Position numbers and translations under genes: made by a program. Shown piece by piece: positions 58,387-64,000 of a stretch of 64,000 nt of DNA (its first letter is position 1; each line of letters opens with the position of its first letter). Source of the DNA: Vogesella margarita (GTDB taxonomy: Bacteria; Pseudomonadota; Gammaproteobacteria; Burkholderiales; Chromobacteriaceae); contig NZ_JAQQLE010000009.1 in the NCBI RefSeq assembly GCF_028548475.1, positions 1 through 64,000 of the forward strand. The letters are read 5' to 3'. The notes beneath the pieces were generated by a model. That model saw only the letters and a program-made list of their open reading frames with translations. It had not been told where the DNA came from and did no database searches.

Positions 58387-60885
58387 GTGGTCGATTTCAA
58401 CAAACTCAGGTCGCAATCTCAGCGGGCTGCACCTGTAGACCCGCTGGAGATATTTCGGCGTATGCCCAAGCCTCAGGGCATCAATGACCTGTACACAAGT
58501 CAGGCTGAGGTGCTGGAAGCATGGTTCAAACGGAGAAATGAGCGGGACACTGTAGTTAAGTTGCATACCGGTGGAGGCAAGACACTGGTTGGCCTGCTAA
58601 TGGCACAGTCGACGCTGAATGATCTTAACGAACCAGTGCTCTATCTCGCACCAACAACACAGTTAGTCAATCAGACGCTGGAAAAAGCACGGTCACTGGG
58701 AATCACCGCAGTGCCCTATGTGCCAGGGCAACCCCTGGCGGATGATTTCGTGAATGGCAAAGCCATTATGGTGGCGTCTTACAAGGCACTATTCAACGGC
58801 TTCAGCAAGTTCGGTGTTCGAGGAAGTCGGATGCCTGTCAAGGTTGGTGCTGTAATCCTTGATGACGCTCACGTGGCCTTCTCGGTTGTTCGTGAGTCGT
58901 TCACAATGGAAGTCTCATCGAAGAGCGATGAAGATAAGTATGCCGCACTCTGCACGCTGTTCCGAGCCGCGTTCAATGACATAGACCGTTTGGGCACCTT
59001 CGACGACATTGTCTCTGGGAACAGCAATGTTGTAGTCGAGGTGCCATATTGGGCATGGCACGAGCAGATCGATGCAGCTCGAGAGCTGCTGCGTGGCGCC
59101 GGAGAAGGCAGCTCATACGCTTGGCCTTTGCTGCGCGACAACCTGCACCTGTGCCATGCGCTCATCAGCAGTAAAACATTCACAGTGACTTCGGTGCTTC
59201 CGTTGGTCAACAGTTTCCCGACCTTTTCGGATGCACCTCGCCGCATCTATATGTCGGCAACGATCGCAGACGACAGTGAGATCGTACGCACATTCGATGC
59301 CGACCCTAGGCACGTCAACGAAGCCCTGACATCGCGATCGCTGGCCGGCATCAGTGAGCGCATGATCCTGATCCCGAACCTGATGAAGTTCGACTTCAAC
59401 GCGACCGATGTCACGAAGGCCTTGCTCAAGCAGATCGCGGGCAACAACCTTGGCGCGGTCGTACTCGTGCCCTCAAACTTCGCTGCCCAAGCATGGGAGG
59501 ACGCCGCGGAGTTCGCAGAAGGCTCGGACAAAGTCGAGGCTAAAGTCCAAGAACTTCAAGCACGCTCGACCAGTGGCCCGGTCGTTTTTGCAAACCGTTA
59601 TGACGGCATTGACCTACCCGGAGATTCCTGCAGGCTTCTCGTCATGGAAGGTCTTCCGGCTGGAGCGTCTGACTATGAGCTGCTGCGTGCAGCCACCCTG
59701 TACGGTGGTGCGACCATCAGCCGCATGCTGGCGCAGCGGATTGAGCAGGGCATTGGCCGCGGCGCACGCGGTGCGGGTGATCACTGCGTCGTGTTGCTTT
59801 CAGGTTCGGATTTGGCCAGCTGGGTCGCCAAGGACGCTAACTTCAGGCTGCTCACCAGTGCAACCCGCGCTCAGTTAGACATGGGCTCGACAGTCAGCAA
59901 GGAGGTGAAGGACGTCAACGATCTGGCCAGCACGATCACAATGAGCATTAGCCGAGATACCGGCTGGGTGGAGTACCATGCAGACACCCTTGCAGAGAAC
60001 GTGAAGCAGGAGACAGTCGATCCAAAGCGCTTTGACGTGGCTGCGGCCGAGCGTAAGGCTTTTAACAACTGGACTGATGGCTATTACGACAAAGCGATCG
60101 CAAGATTAGATGAAGTGGCGCATGCCAAGGATGCACCTGACAATCAGACACGTGGTTGGTTGTTCCAATTGGCTGGTCGCATCGCACACAACTGGGGCCA
60201 GAACGAGCGCAGCGACGAATTACAGCGCTCTGCATTTAGCACGAATCGTAACCTCTTGCGCCCACGCGTCATGCCTCCCTATCGTGCACTGCAGATGCCT
60301 AATATGCAAAGTGCCGCTATCGCGCACCAGCTGCGAGGATACCGCATGAGACGCGGTCTGCTACAACGCTTCGAACAGGTAGCATCGAAGCTCAATGCCA
60401 ATGCCTCTGCTAATCAGTTCGAACAAGCTTTGGCAGACCTTGGGGAACTGATTGGCCTGTCGACTGAGCGCCATGACGATGGCGGTGAAGGGCCGGATGT
60501 ACTTTGGCTGCTACCAACCAAGGTTGCGCTGATATTGGAGGCCAAGAGCCGCAAGCTGGATAAGAACCCATTGACTAAGGAGGAGCACGGCCAACTACTC
60601 GTCGCACAGCAGTGGTTCGACAAGAACTACGACGGGTATACCAGTCTACGCGTGGTCATTCATCCGACGAACAAGGCGACTCCCGCAGCTGCGGCCCATG
60701 AAAGCTATGCATTGACTCTGGATCGCCTGACAGCGTTAGTTGCCGATGCGCGCGTACTGTTGACGGAGCTCTGCGAGTCTCAGCTCACTGACATCGAGCT
60801 AGAAGGACAATGCCAGCAGCTCCTCGAGCACTCATCGATCAGAGCAGACAAACTAATGGAGTACCTAACATTCTTCGTTGAATAA
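58387..60885 (+). CDS. SF2 DEAD/DEAH-like helicase with C-terminal PD-(D/E)xK-like nuclease
   Basis: An 832-residue protein starting at GTG 58387 behind AAGGAGATAACAAGG. Helicase motifs: TGGGKT (61-66), motif II LDDAH (158-162, an unusual DDAH), SAT (290-292) and motif VI QGIGRGARG (454-462). The C-terminus has GPDVLW (Asp704) then ILEAKSRK (Glu719-Ala-Lys721), the metal-binding core of restriction-type nucleases. A helicase-nuclease fusion in a transposon cargo suggests defence against phage or plasmid DNA; the system is not one I can name. Confidence 0.85.
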   Translation: MVDFNKLRSQSQRAAPVDPLEIFRRMPKPQGINDLYTSQAEVLEAWFKRRNERDTVVKLHTGGGKTLVGLLMAQSTLNDLNEPVLYLAPTTQLVNQTLEKARSLGITAVPYVPGQPLADDFVNGKAIMVASYKALFNGFSKFGVRGSRMPVKVGAVILDDAHVAFSVVRESFTMEVSSKSDEDKYAALCTLFRAAFNDIDRLGTFDDIVSGNSNVVVEVPYWAWHEQIDAARELLRGAGEGSSYAWPLLRDNLHLCHALISSKTFTVTSVLPLVNSFPTFSDAPRRIYMSATIADDSEIVRTFDADPRHVNEALTSRSLAGISERMILIPNLMKFDFNATDVTKALLKQIAGNNLGAVVLVPSNFAAQAWEDAAEFAEGSDKVEAKVQELQARSTSGPVVFANRYDGIDLPGDSCRLLVMEGLPAGASDYELLRAATLYGGATISRMLAQRIEQGIGRGARGAGDHCVVLLSGSDLASWVAKDANFRLLTSATRAQLDMGSTVSKEVKDVNDLASTITMSISRDTGWVEYHADTLAENVKQETVDPKRFDVAAAERKAFNNWTDGYYDKAIARLDEVAHAKDAPDNQTRGWLFQLAGRIAHNWGQNERSDELQRSAFSTNRNLLRPRVMPPYRALQMPNMQSAAIAHQLRGYRMRRGLLQRFEQVASKLNANASANQFEQALADLGELIGLSTERHDDGGEGPDVLWLLPTKVALILEAKSRKLDKNPLTKEEHGQLLVAQQWFDKNYDGYTSLRVVIHPTNKATPAAAAHESYALTLDRLTALVADARVLLTELCESQLTDIELEGQCQQLLEHSSIRADKLMEYLTFFVE

Positions 60886-61468
60886 TCGTCATATTGCGCG
60901 CTTTAAATTCGCTCTGTTACGGTCACGCGAACTTATCTGGCCATTTTTCCGGCGACTCTTCATACAAATTGCTGGTGAGTTGTTTGGGCAGTGGTCTTGA
61001 ATACAGATCTTCGCTACGAAAGTACACTCTGGCCAAATAAGCTCGAATGACTGTAATGGGCAAACAGGAGTCGTTCCCATTCAATTGGCAAAATAATCGC
61101 TTCGGCCGAAAACCCGTTTCAGCAAGCAAAATTAGCGAACTCCGATGAGCTCACCCCAACGGGTCGTCTGCGGGCGCTGGTGGTCGTTGACCGCCGTGCC
61201 GGTCGTACCTGACCAGGGCGCTGGTGCCCGCTGGCCAACATAGAGCAGACATACTGAGACGAGAAAGTGGGCTTCAGCAATCGACCCGAAGCAGTCATCC
61301 GGAATGTGTCCACTGAATTACCGTAGTTCGGCCAGAGCAGTCATTCATGCCATGAATAAAAAATGACTGCTTTCACAACATGAAGCAGCCATTTAAGTAT
61401 CTAGTAGACCCGAAGCGACTCAGGAAAGCCTATCAGACCAAGAACTGTCTAATTGTGACTCTCTTCAC
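60886..61468. other. Non-coding stretch with degenerate repeats
   Basis: About 580 bp without a supported gene. It contains repeated elements around AATGACTGCT: 61046-61054 (partial), inverse copies at 61290-61298 and 61336-61345, and a direct copy at 61362-61371. The 61336-61371 block is a long palindrome (10-bp arms) enclosing a smaller one ATTCATG-C-CATGAAT. Looks like decayed repeat or old insertion debris. No transposon end or comM sequence recognised. Confidence 0.55.
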
Positions 61469-62545
61469 TCATAGGCTAACCGAACTAATTACTGACACCA
61501 CAGCCTTGCCCACATCGACAGTGGTCGCATTGCCACCCATGTCCGGCGTGCGTGGCCCTTCTGCCAATACCGTTTCGATCGCGCTCATCACCACAGCAGC
61601 AGCCTCCGGATAGCCCAGATGCTCAAGCATCATCGAACCGGCCCAGATCTGGCCGACTGGATTGGCGATGCCCTTGCCGGCAATATCCGGTGCGGAGCCG
61701 TGGACCGGCTCGAACAGCGACGGGAAGCGCCGCTCCGGATTCAGGTTCGCGGATGGAGCGATACCGATCGTGCCAGTGCAAGCTGGACCAAGATCGGACA
61801 GAATGTCACCGAACAGGTTGGACGCCACCACCACATCAAACCAGTCGGGGTGCTGCACAAAGTGGGCTGTCAGGATGTCGATGTGGTATTTATCTGTGCG
61901 GATGTCCGGATAGTTGGCTGCCATTGCGGTAAACCGCTCGTCCCAGTACGGCATTGAAATCGAGATGCCGTTCGACTTGGTGGCGGAGGTCACATGCTTC
62001 TTCGGCCGTTGCTGCGCCAGCTCAAAAGCGAACTTCATGATGCGGTCGGTACCCTGCCGTGTAAACACGCTCTCCTGCACCACGAACTCACGCTCGGTGC
62101 CGGTGAACATCTTGCCACCCAGACTGGAATACTCGCCTTCGGTGTTTTCGCGCACCACGTAGAAGTCGATGTCGCCGACCTGGCGGTTGGCCAACGGTGA
62201 CGGGATACCCGGCATCAGTCGCACCGGGCGCAGGCTCACATACTGGTCGAATTCACGCCGGAACTTTACCAACAACCCCCACAGCGAGATGTGATCATGC
62301 ACCAGAGCCGGCCAGCCGACGGCACCGAAGTAGATGGCGTCATGCGTGCCTATCTGCACCTTCCAATCCTCGGGCATCATCACGCCGTGTTTGAGATAGT
62401 AGTCGCAGCTCCAGTCGAACTCGTCCCATTGGAACGCGATGCCGAATTTGCTGGCCACAGCATCGAGCACGCGCAGCCCTTCTGGTATCACTTCTTTCCC
62501 AATGCCATCGCCAGGGATGACGGCAATTCTGTGAGATTTCATCAT
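61469..62545 (-). CDS. ttuC: Tartrate dehydrogenase/decarboxylase family protein
   Basis: NAD-dependent beta-decarboxylating dehydrogenase of the IMDH/ICDH fold. The 358-residue protein has MKSHRIAVIPGDGIGKEVIPEGLRVL, the YVVRENTEGEYSS substrate loop, VVASNLFGDILSDL and FEPVHGSAPDIAGKGIANP. The overall pattern fits TtuC/YeaU (DmlA), which oxidises L(+)-tartrate, meso-tartrate or D-malate. Adjacent ATG codons at 62545 and 62542 are possible starts. It follows an FAH-family gene by 42 bases and is probably co-transcribed. Confidence 0.88.
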   Translation of the reverse strand: MMKSHRIAVIPGDGIGKEVIPEGLRVLDAVASKFGIAFQWDEFDWSCDYYLKHGVMMPEDWKVQIGTHDAIYFGAVGWPALVHDHISLWGLLVKFRREFDQYVSLRPVRLMPGIPSPLANRQVGDIDFYVVRENTEGEYSSLGGKMFTGTEREFVVQESVFTRQGTDRIMKFAFELAQQRPKKHVTSATKSNGISISMPYWDERFTAMAANYPDIRTDKYHIDILTAHFVQHPDWFDVVVASNLFGDILSDLGPACTGTIGIAPSANLNPERRFPSLFEPVHGSAPDIAGKGIANPVGQIWAGSMMLEHLGYPEAAAVVMSAIETVLAEGPRTPDMGGNATTVDVGKAVVSVISSVSL

Positions 62546-62587
62546 TGTCTCCAGGTAAACGCTGCAGAGCAGCGATTGGGGCTGGTC

Positions 62588-63448
62588 TTATCGATTGGCG
62601 TAAGTCTCCGCGCTTCTGACAGCATTTCGAAGCGTTCCGATTCCTTCAACATACACCTCGACGGTGTCCCCGTCTTGCAAGAACAGCGGTGGGGTGCGCT
62701 TCTTACCGACACCACCGGGCGAGCCGGTCAGGATGACGTCACCGGCGGACAACGCACTGAAGGTGCTGATGTATTCAATCAGCGCTGGTATTTTATGGAT
62801 CATGCCGCTGGTCCTGGCATCCTGAACCTTGCAGCCATTCAGGTACGTTTCGATTGCCAAATCATGAGGGTCAGGCAGTTCATCGCTCGTTACCAACCAG
62901 GGGCCAAACGCGCCAGTTTTGGGCCAGTTCTTGCCCGCAGTAAACCAGCTATGCTGCCAGTCTCGTACACTGCCATCCATATAGCAGCTGTACCCGGCCA
63001 CATAGGACATCGCCTCTTTCTGATTAATGTTTCTACCGGCTTTGCCAATGACAATTGCCAGCTCACCTTCGTAATCCAGTTCATTTGATTCTTCTGGCTT
63101 AAGTACGAAATCGCCATGACCTGTTTGTGAATCAGGAAATCGGACAAACAAAGTTGGCGCGGGGCTTGAAGCATCAAACTCCTGGCGTTTTTCTTGGTAA
63201 TTCATTCCCACACCAAAAATCTTGTTTGGATTATCAATGACAGGAAGGAAACAAACTTCGTTAGATTGGTAGTCTGCGGGATAATCACAGAACACCTGCA
63301 GGGATGACACCGCCTCAGCTGCAAGGACAGCCTTGAGATCAGCATACTGATAAGCGAGGCGACAGCCTATGTCGACAATGCCTTTCTCGGTAACAAGCCC
63401 ATAGCTTTTCCTTCTTTCAGCAAGAGAAATAAAATTTATCAGCTTCAC
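62588..63448 (-). CDS. Fumarylacetoacetate hydrolase (FAH) family protein
   Basis: A 286-residue FAH-fold enzyme with NKIFGVGMNYQEKR, the metal-binding LDYEGELAIVIGK (Glu/Glu ligands), YMDGSVRDWQ and the GDVILTGSPGGVGKKRTPP C-terminal signature. The family includes acylpyruvases, fumarylpyruvate hydrolases and oxaloacetate tautomerases or decarboxylases; with a tartrate/malate-type dehydrogenase next to it, a role in C4 acid catabolism is plausible. First gene of the presumed two-gene unit. Confidence 0.85.
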   Translation of the reverse strand: MKLINFISLAERRKSYGLVTEKGIVDIGCRLAYQYADLKAVLAAEAVSSLQVFCDYPADYQSNEVCFLPVIDNPNKIFGVGMNYQEKRQEFDASSPAPTLFVRFPDSQTGHGDFVLKPEESNELDYEGELAIVIGKAGRNINQKEAMSYVAGYSCYMDGSVRDWQHSWFTAGKNWPKTGAFGPWLVTSDELPDPHDLAIETYLNGCKVQDARTSGMIHKIPALIEYISTFSALSAGDVILTGSPGGVGKKRTPPLFLQDGDTVEVYVEGIGTLRNAVRSAETYANR

Positions 63449-63569
63449 TTCAAAACCTCCAAGTATATAATTTTGTTTATAATTATTCTTACAAAACTAA
63501 AATGACAGTCTTCACAAAATATGTGACCAGTTTTGATAAAAAACACAACAAAACCAACGTTGATTAATT
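63449..63569. other. AT-rich intergenic spacer
   Basis: About 120 bp, strikingly AT-rich compared with the first 47 kb. It should hold the promoter of the FAH-ttuC unit and the 3' end region of the chemoreceptor gene. No clear terminator hairpin seen. Confidence 0.4.
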
Positions 63570-64000
63570 TTAAATTTTAAAAATTGCCACAGATTCATGA
63601 AGACCGCTAGATATAACCTTTACCTTTTCTACTAAATCATCACTTGATCTAATTGCAAGGTGGTTTTCGCTAGCCATCTTGGCTATTTTTTCAACATTTA
63701 ATGCAATGTCTTTACTAGCCGCCGCCTGCCCCTGTACTGAATATGCCATTAGCATGGCCCCACTACTAGTTTTTTCAACGGAGGCACCAGATGCAGAAAG
63801 TACGAGGATCATTGATTCTAAATATTTTCGACTAGCATTGAGTGATTTCTGCCCACTATCCAGAAAGCTTTCTACTTTTATTGATTGACGATTGAGGGTG
63901 GCGGTTACTTCATCAATGTGACCTGCTGACTTAGCAGATTCCTCCGCTAGTTTTCTTACTTCATCGGCAACTACAGCAAAACCACGACCAGCCTCACCGG
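63570..64000 (-). CDS. Methyl-accepting chemotaxis protein, C-terminal part (partial)
   Basis: The minus-strand frame is open from 63570 through the window edge. It encodes the signalling hairpin tip [21 protein letters not shown] followed by a coiled-coil rod and a short C-terminus, typical of a chemoreceptor cytoplasmic domain that contacts CheA/CheW. The N-terminal sensor lies beyond 64,000. The rod after the tip is unusually short (about 120 residues), suggesting a short-heptad-class receptor. Confidence 0.85.
   Translation of the reverse strand, partial: GEAGRGFAVVADEVRKLAEESAKSAGHIDEVTATLNRQSIKVESFLDSGQKSLNASRKYLESMILVLSASGASVEKTSSGAMLMAYSVQGQAAASKDIALNVEKIAKMASENHLAIRSSDDLVEKVKVISSGLHESVAIFKI

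Larger units (their letters stand above)
47701..64000. mobile_element. comM-inserted island (Tn7-like transposon and cargo), right end not in window
   Basis: From the comM break onward the sequence differs in base composition and lacks the 12-mer repeat. It contains TnsA-TnsB-TnsC-TniQ homologues followed by unrelated cargo. Because no 5' half of comM is found before 64,000 the insertion spans at least 16.3 kb. Whether the metabolic genes after 61.4 kb belong to this element, a nested insertion or a neighbouring rearranged segment cannot be decided here. Confidence 0.75.

Noticed and set aside
61336-61371. Intrinsic terminator of ttuC
   Set aside because: The palindrome is strong but no T run follows it on the minus strand.
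60886-61468. Right end of the comM transposon
   Set aside because: No TGT...ACA end matching the left end was found and no 5' comM coding sequence follows before 64,000.
47701-64000. CRISPR array or guide RNA for RNA-guided transposition
   Set aside because: No regularly spaced repeats and no Cas genes near the TnsABC-TniQ set; TniQ is of long TnsD-like type, fitting protein-guided targeting.

Overview
The window is high-GC betaproteobacterial chromosome. Gene content and local order (pilZ-holB-tmk-mltG, fmdB-DUF502-aspS, ybbP-ybbA/tesA, comEA, coq7) point to the order Neisseriales, most likely Chromobacteriaceae (Vogesella/Chromobacterium-like). This assignment is inference; no rRNA gene body lies in the window.

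Region by region. Positions 1-140 carry a minus-strand rRNA-type promoter with a boxA leader, so an rRNA operon probably lies just left of the window. 0.2-6.6 kb holds gluconeogenic genes (fbp, ppsA, ppsR) and trpS behind a leader peptide with tandem Trp codons. 6.7-14 kb has argO/argP and the tatD-pilZ-holB-tmk-mltG cluster. 14-31.5 kb has ybbP-ybbA/tesA, an MFS carrier, peroxiredoxin, a response-regulator phosphatase, aspS, fabI-pta-ackA, pldA, rpsT, murJ and queF. 31.6-47 kb has a duplicated tRNA-Arg/tRNA-Glu pair, cysD/cysN, an antiporter, coq7, ppa, comEA, ffh, purB, initiator tRNA, uppP, dsbA and a SPOR protein.

At 47.70 kb the host gene comM is cut and a Tn7-like transposon begins (TnsA, TnsB with a DD(35)E triad, TnsC/TniB, TniQ). 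Its cargo is lower in GC and includes an XRE/ImmA-IrrE protease with an overlapping partner, a nucleoid-associated (NA37/YejK) protein overlapping a three-helix membrane protein, and an SF2 helicase with a C-terminal PD-(D/E)xK-like nuclease. These look like defence cargo. The 5' half of comM is not found before 64,000, so the element (or nested insertions) extends beyond the window. The last 2.6 kb carries a tartrate/malate-type dehydrogenase, an FAH-family enzyme and a chemoreceptor fragment.

The most striking non-genic signal is a 12-mer, GCGGCCAACCTT (fuller form TTGCGGCCAACCTT). I count 20 exact copies on both strands between 214 and 44,552, about two thirds intergenic, several as inverted pairs at gene ends, and none in the comM-inserted island. 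Its distribution is like that of Neisseria DNA uptake sequences, but the sequence is unrelated to the Neisseria DUS. With comEA in the window and comM interrupted, an undescribed DNA-uptake-type signal is the leading interpretation.
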